A stretch of DNA of 8,795 bases from an uncultured Syntrophomonadaceae bacterium (GCA_944391275.1 CALXSZ010000048.1:1-8795), one strand, 5' to 3'; positions 1 through 6,641 are shown, counted from the first letter of the stretch. Made by a program: numbers and translations. The notes: generated by a model from the sequence alone, not told the origin.

Positions 1-4
1 TCCA

Positions 5-745
5 TTATTTTTTGTTTTTTCGATGAAAAAAATGGGCTTTTTTCTCTATAGCCATTTGCGCAGCCGTTTGAACGAACGCGGAAAACAGCGCTTGGGAAAA
101 AGCGTCGAATAACGATTCTGGATGCCATTGTACGCCAATACAAAAAGGCAGCTTTTTATGTTCAATGGCTTCAATGATTCCATCAGGAGAATGAGCAACC
201 ACATGAAGATTTTTCCCTGGTTGAAGAATCGCTTGATGGTGAAAAGAATTCACTTTTGGCGAGGCTTCGGTTGTTAAAGTGCGAAGTAAACAATCTTCTT
301 GGAAAATAATGGGGTGTGTGGCCACCGAACGGTTTTCTTGCTGCATGTGACCGGCGTCTGGATTCAGATGAGGGATTAAGGTTCCATTTAAGGCGACGTT
401 CAAAACTTGGCATCCCCGGCAAATACCGAACAGGGGGATTTCTTTTTTGATTGCTTGTTTCACCACGTAAAATTCGCAAAGGTCGCGTGAAACATCTATG
501 TTATTAAAAAGGCTTTCTTCTTCGGGATGGATCGGTAAAAATTCTGGCGCAATATCGCCTCCTCCCGATAAAACAATTCCCTGACACAGAGAAAGATAGC
601 GATCCAGCTGAGATGGATTTTCCGTAATTGGCAATAAGATCGGCAGAGCGCCGGCTTGTTCCAAAGACCGAATATAATCCTGTCGCAAAAAAAAGAAGTC
701 GTCTTCTGAATTTTCACTACAGATGATCCCAATGGGTACTTTCAT
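5..745 (-). CDS. Gamma-glutamyl-GABA hydrolase family protein (peptidase C26, PuuD-like)
   Basis: A 246-residue cytoplasmic hydrolase of the class I glutamine amidotransferase fold. Family members hydrolyse gamma-glutamyl amide bonds, typically gamma-glutamyl-GABA in putrescine breakdown. The nucleophile elbow GICRGCQ places the catalytic Cys at residue 109. VNSFHHQA (165-172) is a family signature, and QWHPE supplies His208 and Glu210 of the triad. An oxyanion-type motif, LSGGGDI, lies at 59-65. Length is normal for the family. The ATG at 745 is preceded by AAAGGAGG at 759-766; the 13-base spacing is long. The C-terminus is basic (HRKNKK) and the gene ends in TAA four bases from the window edge. 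It is transcribed alone here, in the same direction as the CotH operon but about 200 bases after it. No other putrescine-pathway gene is visible, so the true substrate is open. Family assignment is secure; substrate is inferred. Confidence 0.92.
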   Translation of the reverse strand: MKVPIGIICSENSEDDFFFLRQDYIRSLEQAGALPILLPITENPSQLDRYLSLCQGIVLSGGGDIAPEFLPIHPEEESLFNNIDVSRDLCEFYVVKQAIKKEIPLFGICRGCQVLNVALNGTLIPHLNPDAGHMQQENRSVATHPIIFQEDCLLRTLTTEASPKVNSFHHQAILQPGKNLHVVAHSPDGIIEAIEHKKLPFCIGVQWHPESLFDAFSQALFSAFVQTAAQMAIEKKAHFFHRKNKK

Positions 746-794
746 GTCGTCGTCTTTTCCTCCTTTGAACCGTCATGATTTCAGTATATGAAAC

Positions 795-818
795 AAATCC
801 GTAAAAAGCGGATTTTTT
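795..818 (-). terminator. Candidate intrinsic terminator of the CotH operon (possibly bidirectional)
   Basis: AAATCCG (795-801) and CGGATTT (809-815) form a perfect 7-bp stem around a 7-base loop. On the minus strand it is followed by TTTGTTT, a modest U-tract. On the plus strand it is followed directly by an uninterrupted T run ending at 818, which is the stronger terminator context, although no plus-strand gene precedes it. Position suggests it ends the VTC-DUF4956-CotH transcript, or acts as an attenuator in the leader of the PuuD-like gene. Confidence 0.5.
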
Positions 819-841
819 CTTATGCCATTTTCAGGGAATAA

Positions 842-886
842 ACCGATCATGCCGCCAAACAATGAATGCATGACGGTATGATTGGT
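842..886 (+). repeat. Imperfect inverted repeat, likely RNA hairpin
   Basis: ACCGATCATGCCG (842-854) pairs with CGGTATGATTGGT (874-886) over 13 positions, with a 19-base loop. Both non-Watson-Crick positions (845/883 and 851/877) are G-U wobbles if the plus strand is transcribed, but A-C mismatches on the minus strand. A second stem, CCGCCAAACA (852-861) with TGATTGGTGG (879-888), is mutually exclusive with the first. A run of seven or more T follows at 894-901. No known RNA family is recognised. Confidence 0.4.
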
Positions 887-947
887 GGAACGTATTTTTT
901 TCAAGGGGAAACTTCATGATATTTATCCTTTTCCAGTTTTGTTGGCT

Positions 948-1274
948 TTATTTTCTTCGATAGAAAACAACCCATAAAATTCCTAAGCCGCAACCCGCCA
1001 GGCAGATGAGATAAATCGAAAAAGAAGAGAACGAAGAGGCAGTAGATAATTCAAAGAATAATGCTTCCTGCGTTGATGCTTGCGGATGCGCAGAAGGAGG
1101 ATCTTGTGCATTCAAGTCGGATTCTGTTGTATTTTCCGGATGGTTGAGATTTTCTTCTTGCAATGCCGATCGGTTCTCGTTCATTCCTTGGTCTGGAAGC
1201 GATTCCGTTTCCATAGGGAAAGCCGTTGGAGAAGCCGTGTTTTCGAGGTTTCCCATGGGCGGTTGTTGTTCCAT
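948..1274 (-). CDS. C-terminal stalk and membrane anchor of the CotH protein, cut off by an in-frame TGA
   Basis: This 108-residue frame is in exactly the same reading frame as the CotH gene above it and is separated from it only by the TGA at 1296-1298 and eight further sense codons. Residues 1-80 are hydrophilic and rich in Glu, Asn, Gln, Pro and Ser, like an extracellular stalk. Residues about 84-104 form one hydrophobic membrane span followed by a basic YRRK end, the positive-inside pattern of a C-terminal anchor. No ribosome binding site sits at a usable distance from the ATG at 1274: the nearest GGAGG (1309-1313) is 34 bases away, inside the Gly-rich end of CotH. I therefore read it as the severed or read-through C-terminus of one 655-codon gene and not an independent protein. 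An independent, translationally coupled small membrane protein remains possible. The gene ends in TAG or TAA-type termination just before the 746-947 gap. Confidence 0.55.
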   Translation of the reverse strand: MEQQPPMGNLENTASPTAFPMETESLPDQGMNENRSALQEENLNHPENTTESDLNAQDPPSAHPQASTQEALFFELSTASSFSSFSIYLICLAGCGLGILWVVFYRRK

Positions 1275-1295
1275 ATTCGACGGTGGATTTTGTTC

Positions 1296-1298
1296 TCA
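1296..1298 (-). other. In-frame TGA inside the extended CotH reading frame
   Basis: The complement of TCA at these bases is TGA. It follows the run GGGGP of CotH and precedes EQNPPSN, and then the stalk continues with no further stop for 116 codons. The Gly-rich surroundings suggest that the lost codon may have been GGA (Gly), one base away from TGA; that is inference. Confidence 0.75.
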
Positions 1299-2915
1299 GG
1301 GTCCGCCGCCTCCTTGAGAACCTAAAACAGACATATCCAGCGCGGAGACGTCGATTAAGGACGCGGGATTTTGTTCTTGCGTTTCGGTAGTAGAGGGGAT
1401 CGTCCCGTCCAATTGACCTTGAATACTTTCTGCGCGTAATTCTCCCAGTAATTTTAACATCGGCAGAGACGCCTGGTATTCTTCGTAAGAGTAAAATGCT
1501 GTAGCGTCGTTAGCTACATAGGGAGAAATAAGCTGGTCTAAGCGGTCAATAGTTTGAGAAAAATAGCCGCTGTTGAAAAAATTATCAACAATTTGTTGCA
1601 AATATTCATGATAGCGCTCCCGATATTCTTCAACCGCGAGCAACTGGTTGATCAAAGGTCGCTCTTCCATCGAGACGCCGCTGACGGGCGTGTCAATAGG
1701 GAAATTAACGGTGTTGGAAGCGTTGTTCTGAAAGGCCCCGAACGATAAATTATAATCCCAGGGTAAGATGGAAATTTTTCCATCTTCTTCGTATAGATAA
1801 TAGTTATGAGTCATTGTACCGAAGTAGCTGTCTAAATTCACCAGCACGGCATTAGCGGCAATATAACGTAATACTTCGTCTACGTCGACATATTTTTCTA
1901 GTTCCGTTCCCTCATTCAAGTGTTTTAAAGCGGTGATCACGCGTTTAAAATCACTGTCGGTTGCTTTGAAAACCGCACTGTCAAAAATGGTTGAATAACT
2001 GTCGATTTCATCATCGATATAAACCAGGTCACTACCGCCTGAACTTCTTGTATGCATTGAAGAACGGGGATTGGAACGTTGATTCGTTTCCAAAGCTTCG
2101 GTTGCCTGTTCTATAGATGTGGAGGCGTCGTCGGTTGGAGTCTCGACCGTTTCAGCTTGCGCAAAAGGTTGTTCCAAATCAGGCGGAGCCTGTTGATTCT
2201 GCTCGATTTGTACATTCATCTCCGGGGCAGGCGCTTGATTTCTTTCACCGAGAGGCATTCTCCCGGCTTCGCCGTTCTCTCCTCCCATATTGAAGTTATC
2301 CGGCTTGTAAAGCATTCCATGCTGGATACCAAACTGGCGTTCGGCAAAAGATTCTTCCAACGCTTCAATCGCTAGGTAAAGTCCCCAATCTTCTCCGTTA
2401 ACCATGATGTTGGCGAAGGCATAAAGCGGAGTCGGAACGCCAATAGAATGAAGGAGATCGTAAGAGAGATATTCTTTCATATAGGTAGGATCCGATTGCA
2501 TATTATTCACGACAAATTTATCCAACCCCATACAATTTTGCCCGGTTATATACTGATCAAAATCGAATTTAAAACTATAGCGGTCCGAATCCGATTGTGC
2601 TACCTGCGTCAAACTGGAATTTCCTTTGGCCCGAATCCCTACGGATTCATACGTTATTCCATTAATTACCAGATCGCAAGGATAATATTCTTCTTCGATG
2701 GCAGTATCCAACAACTCTTGCCAATCCTTTTCATCGATTTGAATATCAATCGTCATAATTTGATTTGGATCAAACAACGCTTCCGCGTATTCCGGTTGGC
2801 TGGAGGAAGATGAAATACCTAGAAGAGAGGGCTTAAACCATAAAATAAGGGTTAAAACACAAGCGGCAAGAAAAGTCGCGCCTACGATAAAGGGAAGATA
2901 CTTGCTGCGGATCAT
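1296..2915 (-). CDS. CotH-type kinase family protein, membrane-tethered
   Basis: A 539-residue CotH family protein. Characterised CotH (Bacillus spore coat) is an atypical secretory-pathway protein kinase. Residues 8-27 form an N-terminal membrane span, placing the rest outside the membrane. Family blocks seen in order: GIRAKGNSS (93-101), the KFVVNN...SDPTYMKEYLSYDLL region (133-155), VNGEDWGLYLAIE (172-184), LYKPDNF (202-208), DSYSTIFDSAVFK (305-317), then NLDSYFG (360-366), THNYYLY (369-375) and PWDYNLSFG (385-393). Asp362 and Asp387 are the likely catalytic or metal-binding acids, by analogy. A low-complexity insert rich in Gln, Glu, Pro and Ser (about 211-296) splits the domain where relatives have a Gly-rich loop. 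The ATG at 2915 lies 14 bases after the DUF4956 stop, with a GGTGGTGA-like site between them. The frame ends in TGA after GGGGP but stays open beyond it into a stalk and anchor. The target protein is unknown. Confidence 0.88.
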   Translation of the reverse strand: MIRSKYLPFIVGATFLAACVLTLILWFKPSLLGISSSSSQPEYAEALFDPNQIMTIDIQIDEKDWQELLDTAIEEEYYPCDLVINGITYESVGIRAKGNSSLTQVAQSDSDRYSFKFDFDQYITGQNCMGLDKFVVNNMQSDPTYMKEYLSYDLLHSIGVPTPLYAFANIMVNGEDWGLYLAIEALEESFAERQFGIQHGMLYKPDNFNMGGENGEAGRMPLGERNQAPAPEMNVQIEQNQQAPPDLEQPFAQAETVETPTDDASTSIEQATEALETNQRSNPRSSMHTRSSGGSDLVYIDDEIDSYSTIFDSAVFKATDSDFKRVITALKHLNEGTELEKYVDVDEVLRYIAANAVLVNLDSYFGTMTHNYYLYEEDGKISILPWDYNLSFGAFQNNASNTVNFPIDTPVSGVSMEERPLINQLLAVEEYRERYHEYLQQIVDNFFNSGYFSQTIDRLDQLISPYVANDATAFYSYEEYQASLPMLKLLGELRAESIQGQLDGTIPSTTETQEQNPASLIDVSALDMSVLGSQGGGGP

Positions 2916-2929
2916 TTTGGTCTCACCAC

Positions 2930-3607
2930 CTAAGACATATATTCGCCATTGTAGCTTACGAGTACGGCATTTTTTACGCCGGGCATATCCGCAATATGAT
3001 TGACGAATTGAGAAGAAATTTCTTTTAAGCGGACCTCGAATGTGATCTCAGCATGATCTTTTGTCAATGATTTTGACTTTAAAGCATAGCTTTTGGTATT
3101 TTCTTCGATATATTGTTGAATTTCCTGTTCCGTTTGATCGTCATCGCAATTGACAACCAGAATAAACGGAGTATCCGAAGTTTTATGATTCGCAAACAGC
3201 ATTAAAACCAGCCCAATCACCAATGAAGAAAAAACGGCTAGTGGAATTAAGCCGGCTCCGAGCACAATCCCGACCGCAATGGTCCAAAATAAAAATGCAA
3301 TATCCATCGGTTCTTTGATCGCGGTACGAAAACGTACGATGGATAAAGCGCCGACCATCCCTAAGGACAAGATGACATTTGAAGAAATGGTTAAGATGAC
3401 CACTGAGGTGATCATACAAATGGCAATCAGGGAAAGACCGAAGTTGGCAGAATACATGACCCCGTTAAAAGACTTTTTATAGATAAAGTAGATGAATAAC
3501 CCCAAAACAAATGCCATCCCGAGCGCCAGGACCATATCCAGGACGGAAAAAGTCGTAATTTTTTCTAAAAAACTCAACTTTAAAATATCGTTAAAGGTAT
3601 ACGTCAT
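2930..3607 (-). CDS. DUF4956 family integral membrane protein
   Basis: A 225-residue membrane protein with the DUF4956 hallmark GALSIVRFRTAIKEP (86-100). Hydrophobic segments at about 24-43, 55-76, 79-92 and 103-138 give roughly four spans. The C-terminal 80 residues (about 145-225) are soluble, with an alternating strand-helix pattern ending in GVKNAVLVSYNGEY, resembling a small ferredoxin-like cytoplasmic domain. The function of the family is not established. It is regularly found beside VTC-domain and CotH genes, as here, which suggests a shared membrane complex. The ATG at 3607 has a strong AGGAGG (3616-3621) about 8 bases upstream. It starts 22 bases after the VTC gene and ends (TAG) 14 bases before CotH, so the three genes form one operon. 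Confidence 0.9.
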   Translation of the reverse strand: MTYTFNDILKLSFLEKITTFSVLDMVLALGMAFVLGLFIYFIYKKSFNGVMYSANFGLSLIAICMITSVVILTISSNVILSLGMVGALSIVRFRTAIKEPMDIAFLFWTIAVGIVLGAGLIPLAVFSSLVIGLVLMLFANHKTSDTPFILVVNCDDDQTEQEIQQYIEENTKSYALKSKSLTKDHAEITFEVRLKEISSQFVNHIADMPGVKNAVLVSYNGEYMS

Positions 3608-3629
3608 GTCTTATTCCTCCTAAATTGGC

Positions 3630-4316
3630 TTAACTGTACACGCGAGCGGCAACATATTTTGAAAAAGCGGCGGCGGGACGAGATTTCGTTTGGATAATAT
3701 CTGCAATAATCCGCGGCAGAAAAGCGTCGTATTTGACTTCTAAAACGGCCGTCCCACTCCCACAGGTGGCTAAAGTGGGGAGATCCGGGTTGAAGAAATC
3801 CAACGAATAGTTACCGGTTTGAATATTATAATCAAGGGTGACGCGTACATTCCCCGGCTTATAAACAAAGGGTTCGCGAATATAATCGACGATCGTGTAC
3901 GGACGCAGATTTTGAAACCGCATTTTCGCATACAGCTCAACGACCAGACCATATTTTGAATGGGGCATCCAGTCCCAATCGCCGCACAAGAGCTTTTCAC
4001 ATTCTTCCCGGGTGATGGGAGCGGAAATTTTACAGCAGAGACCGTTTATTTTTTCTTTTTTCTCCAAGCGAATCCAGGAAGCGTCATGGTTGTAGTAGCG
4101 AAGACGAAATTTTTCTCGTTTGTTGATTCCATCCAACTTTTCCCGTAGCACTTTATTCTCAAAATTATCAAAATATAAACTGCGAATATGATATTTTCCA
4201 TCTTTATTGACATTCGGGTCCAATTGAGCAACTGCTTTCAAACGTTGCCGAATGGTAATAACATCCATTAAATTAATATAATGTTTTAATTCATGTCGAA
4301 ATTTTTTTTCTTTCAC
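3630..4316 (-). CDS. VTC domain protein, polyphosphate polymerase-like
   Basis: A 228-residue cytoplasmic protein matching the VTC catalytic domain, a triphosphate tunnel fold that in yeast Vtc4 makes polyphosphate from ATP. Features seen: FRHELKHYIN (6-15), RSLYFDN (45-51), basic strand KFRLRYY (69-75), LEKKEKINGLCCK (84-96), KYGLVVELYAKMRFQN (121-136), RVTLDYNI (158-165), VLEVKYD (191-197) and SKYVAARVYS at the end. The paired Arg71/Arg73, Lys86/Lys87, Arg158, Glu193 and Lys195 fit the charged tunnel walls. Length is normal for stand-alone bacterial members, which lack the SPX domain. It begins with GTG: TAA lies directly upstream in frame, so no longer start exists, and the next ATG (codon 17) would remove the conserved N-terminus. 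AAAGGAG (4330-4336) is 13 bases upstream, a long spacing. First gene of the operon. Bacterial activity is inferred from the fold. Confidence 0.9.
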   Translation of the reverse strand: MKEKKFRHELKHYINLMDVITIRQRLKAVAQLDPNVNKDGKYHIRSLYFDNFENKVLREKLDGINKREKFRLRYYNHDASWIRLEKKEKINGLCCKISAPITREECEKLLCGDWDWMPHSKYGLVVELYAKMRFQNLRPYTIVDYIREPFVYKPGNVRVTLDYNIQTGNYSLDFFNPDLPTLATCGSGTAVLEVKYDAFLPRIIADIIQTKSRPAAAFSKYVAARVYS

Positions 4317-4342
4317 TTAAAAAATAACACTCCTTTCTTTAC

Positions 4343-4370
4343 AAAAACCAAATGATTTCTTATGGTTTTT
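4343..4370 (-). repeat. AT-rich inverted repeat in the VTC leader
   Basis: AAAAACCA (4343-4350) and TGGTTTTT (4363-4370) are perfect complements around a 12-base loop. In the minus-strand transcript the hairpin would lie between the putative transcription start and the ribosome binding site and end in a U-rich arm. It could act as a weak attenuator, an mRNA stabiliser or a protein site. Function is inference. Confidence 0.4.
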
Positions 4371-4383
4371 ATGGAACAACTTT

Positions 4384-4389
4384 AGTATA
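4384..4389 (-). promoter_or_regulatory. Possible -10 box for the VTC-DUF4956-CotH operon
   Basis: The minus strand reads TATACT here, five of six matches to the sigma-A consensus, about 68 bases before the GTG start. No good -35 hexamer lies 16 to 18 bases upstream, so the promoter would need an activator or may be elsewhere. Confidence 0.3.
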
Positions 4390-4416
4390 AATCCCGTATG
4401 TGACGGCCATTTGAAC

Positions 4417-4432
4417 ATTTCTTGAAAGAAAT
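4417..4432. promoter_or_regulatory. Perfect inverted repeat, possible operator
   Basis: ATTTCTT and AAGAAAT flank a 2-base centre (16 bp in all), about 28 bp upstream of the candidate -10 box of the VTC operon. This is where an activator would bind a promoter with a poor -35 box. The binding protein is unknown; the neighbouring OmpR-type regulator is one candidate, though that family usually prefers direct repeats. Confidence 0.3.
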
Positions 4433-4449
4433 AAAAAAATGAAAAACCA

Positions 4450-4486
4450 AAAAGGTAAAATTCCAGGATTTGAAATTTTACCTTTT
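4450..4486 (-). terminator. Intrinsic terminator after the two-component operon
   Basis: A 13-bp perfect stem (4450-4462 with 4474-4486) encloses an 11-base loop. On the minus strand it is followed by a T-rich run interrupted by GG, and it begins about 34 bases beyond the kinase stop codon. The stem is AT-rich with only a CC/GG pair at its centre. It also has T-rich sequence on the plus side and could work both ways. Confidence 0.75.
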
Positions 4487-4519
4487 CTTTACAGGATTAT
4501 GCGTTTTGTAAAAAGATAA

Positions 4520-5962
4520 TTATAAACGATCCAGTTGTAATTCAAACCAAAAAACGGACCCTTTTCCTTCACAGCTGTCCACACCGTAACGTGCGCCGTG
4601 TAAATCTAGAACATTTTTCACAATAAACAACCCTAATCCGGATCCAATCGCTGAACGTTTATGGGTTTGGTCAATACGATAGTAGCGCTGCCAAATATAG
4701 GGCTTTTGTTCTTCTGAAATTCCCTGACCGGTATCGCTGACAGCAATACGGACCGTTTTTTCCCGCACGGTTTGGGTGATGGTTACTTTTTTGTCGGCTC
4801 CGGTGTAATGGATGGCGTTGTTAATTAAGTTATAAACGACTTGAGAGATCTTTAATTCATCGGCGACAACCCAAACGTCTTCAGCAGCGGAAAAAATAAT
4901 TTTATAATGTTCTTGTTCAATCAGTTTGACATAACGGGTTAAAATCGTGCGGATACTTTCTGTTAAATTAAAACGAATCGGGGTTAAGTCCATGACGCCC
5001 GCCTGTAATTTGGATAGATCCAGCATATCCGTTACCAAGGAGTTTAACCGGGTGGTTTCATCAATAATAATCTGGATATTTTCCGGCGTGTTTTCCCCAG
5101 GAATATCCCGCATAATCTCACTATAACCTTTAATCATCGTCAGGGGCGTTCGCAAATCATGCGAAACATTGGCAATCAATTCCTGACGCAATTTTTCGAC
5201 TTTTCCTAATTCTCGCGCAGCATAATTTAACGTTGCGCTCAATTCAGCAATTTCTTGATAGCCTTCCCCACTGAAATCCTCTTGATAATTTCCAGCGGCC
5301 AGTTTCTGTGCAGCGTGATTCATATGAACAATTGGCTCGGCGATTTGTTTAGAAAGCACGTGGGCTAATAAAAAGAAGATCGCTAATAAAATGAACGAAA
5401 TAAAAATTAATTGAATCTGCAAGGTTTCGGTGATCGAATCAATCGGCGAAATGGGCGCGCAAGCAACAACTAAAAGTTGTTGACCGTCCGCATTGGTTGT
5501 CATCATGGCGCATACGGTCGTTTGAATTTGATTTTTGGCTGGCGGCGGAACGTTTCCTACAAAAAGATTGTTTTCCTCATTGGGATAACGGAAATTTTCT
5601 AATTGTATCAGTTCCGTATAAGGCTTATCGGTTTTTTCCGCTATCTGGATTAGATGCGACAAGATCTCCGGAGAAAGGCGCACAGAAGGATGCGGAGTTT
5701 GCGCTAACACTAATTGCTCTTCTCCTGAAACGTCAAAAATTTGGATATTCACGTCTTCTTCGTATTGCAGGCGCTCAATGAGAACTTTCAGATTTTCATG
5801 ATCGATATTATCAACAACCGCCAATGTGCTGCTACGAGCATTCTGGGTTTTAACGAGTTTATAAAAGCTTTCTAAAAAAACCGTTTGTAGAAGCCACAAA
5901 AACAGCAGCATCAGGAAGATAAAACAACCAAAAATGATCAGAATTTTTCCCTTAATCGGCAT
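4520..5962 (-). CDS. Two-component sensor histidine kinase (HAMP, HisKA, HATPase)
   Basis: A 480-residue membrane sensor kinase counted from the ATG at 5962. Membrane span 1 is about 7-30, the extracytoplasmic sensor region about 31-182, span 2 about 183-204, and a HAMP linker with a conserved AEPI follows (208-211). The dimerisation and phosphoacceptor helix carries NVSHDLRTPL with His268. ATP-binding motifs are the N box NLINNAIHYT (378-387), G1 DTGQGI (410-415) and G2 GSGLGLFIV (440-448). All catalytic residues are present. The sensor region of about 150 residues has no motif I recognise. The start is ambiguous: ATG at 5962 overlaps the regulator by 11 bases but has a weak site, while a TTG at 5983 adds seven residues and has AGGA seven bases upstream. 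It is co-transcribed with its regulator and followed by a terminator. The signal sensed is unknown. Confidence 0.93.
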   Translation of the reverse strand: MPIKGKILIIFGCFIFLMLLFLWLLQTVFLESFYKLVKTQNARSSTLAVVDNIDHENLKVLIERLQYEEDVNIQIFDVSGEEQLVLAQTPHPSVRLSPEILSHLIQIAEKTDKPYTELIQLENFRYPNEENNLFVGNVPPPAKNQIQTTVCAMMTTNADGQQLLVVACAPISPIDSITETLQIQLIFISFILLAIFFLLAHVLSKQIAEPIVHMNHAAQKLAAGNYQEDFSGEGYQEIAELSATLNYAARELGKVEKLRQELIANVSHDLRTPLTMIKGYSEIMRDIPGENTPENIQIIIDETTRLNSLVTDMLDLSKLQAGVMDLTPIRFNLTESIRTILTRYVKLIEQEHYKIIFSAAEDVWVVADELKISQVVYNLINNAIHYTGADKKVTITQTVREKTVRIAVSDTGQGISEEQKPYIWQRYYRIDQTHKRSAIGSGLGLFIVKNVLDLHGARYGVDSCEGKGSVFWFELQLDRL

Positions 5963-6641
5963 GAATTTTTTCTCTGGCTTCAAAACGATATCCTACCCCT
6001 CGTAACGTTACAATACAGTCGCTGTATTCTCCAAGACTTTTGCGCAACAGTTTAATATGCGTATCTAAGGTGCGATTATCTCCGTAGAAGTCGTATCCCC
6101 AGACGTCATGGATGAGTTTTTCGCGGCTTAAAGCAATCCCGCGGTTTCTTACTAAGTAAAAAAATAAATCATACTCTTTGGGAGACATATTAACCGGATG
6201 TTGGTCAATATAAACAAGCCGTCCTGTAAAATCCACGGTTAGTTCTTTGAAACGAAATAAATCCTTTTCGGGCTCTGTGGGCAAACTGCGTTTCAGGATG
6301 GCCTGAACCCGCATGAAAAGTTCTCGTGGGGAGAACGGTTTCACAACATAGTCGTCCGCTCCATTTTCAAATCCGTGAATTCGATCGTATTCCTCCCCGC
6401 GCGCTGAAAGAAGCAGAATGGGGGTGTTTTTTGTTTTGCGAATTTCACGGCAAACCGAAAAACCGTCTAATTCCGGCATCATAATATCTAAAATAATGAG
6501 ATCAAAATGCTGTTGATCGACTAACCGAAGCGCTTCCATCCCATCGGAAGCCTCCACGACGGTATAGCCCTCAAAGACGGCATATTTTCGGATGATTTCT
6601 CGGATTCTCGGTTCGTCGTCTATAACTAATAATTGATACAT
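5952..6641 (-). CDS. OmpR/PhoB-family response regulator
   Basis: A 229-residue DNA-binding response regulator. The receiver domain (about 3-115) has the acidic pocket Asp8, Asp9 and Glu10, phosphoacceptor Asp52 in LILDIMMPELDG, a Ser79 switch residue in LLLSAR and Lys101 in VVKPFSPREL. The C-terminal winged helix (about 132-225) shows the MSPKEYDLFFYLV, SREKLIHDVWG, TLDTHIKLLRKSL and VTLRGVGYRFE blocks typical of the Trans_reg_C domain. The ATG at 6641 has TAAGGAG about 8 bases upstream (6649-6655). It is the first gene of a two-gene operon and its end overlaps the kinase start. The kinase downstream is the expected partner. Regulon unknown; the VTC operon directly downstream and the divergent solute-binding gene are the local candidates. 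Confidence 0.95.
   Translation of the reverse strand: MYQLLVIDDEPRIREIIRKYAVFEGYTVVEASDGMEALRLVDQQHFDLIILDIMMPELDGFSVCREIRKTKNTPILLLSARGEEYDRIHGFENGADDYVVKPFSPRELFMRVQAILKRSLPTEPEKDLFRFKELTVDFTGRLVYIDQHPVNMSPKEYDLFFYLVRNRGIALSREKLIHDVWGYDFYGDNRTLDTHIKLLRKSLGEYSDCIVTLRGVGYRFEAREKIHAD

Larger units (their letters stand above)
746..947. other. Intergenic region with two inverted repeats, no gene
   Basis: This gap of about 200 bases separates the CotH anchor segment from the PuuD-like gene. I see no coding frame in it. It holds a short AT-flanked hairpin (795-815) and a longer wobble-rich inverted repeat (842-886), listed separately. A TATACT hexamer on the minus strand at 783-788 sits about 38 bases before the PuuD-like start and could be its -10 box, but no -35 box lies at normal spacing, so I do not call a promoter. 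Confidence 0.6.
4317..4519. other. Intergenic region between the two-component operon and the VTC operon
   Basis: No coding frame is convincing here. From the kinase side it holds an intrinsic terminator (4450-4486), a perfect inverted repeat (4417-4432), a weak -10-like box (4384-4389), a hairpin-forming repeat (4343-4370) and the VTC ribosome binding site (4330-4336). Confidence 0.7.

Noticed and set aside
746..947. Known riboswitch or T-box upstream of the PuuD-like gene
   Set aside because: The inverted repeats do not match any riboswitch or T-box layout I recognise, and the best pairing favours the opposite strand.
1296..1298. TGA read as tryptophan or another amino acid through a variant genetic code
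   Set aside because: No other gene in the window contains an internal TGA, tryptophan is encoded by TGG throughout, and the solute-binding gene uses TGA as its stop codon.
1250..1298. Selenocysteine insertion at the CotH TGA
   Set aside because: CotH proteins are not known selenoproteins, the site is a disordered Gly/Pro-rich tail and I see no clear stem-loop directly downstream of the TGA.
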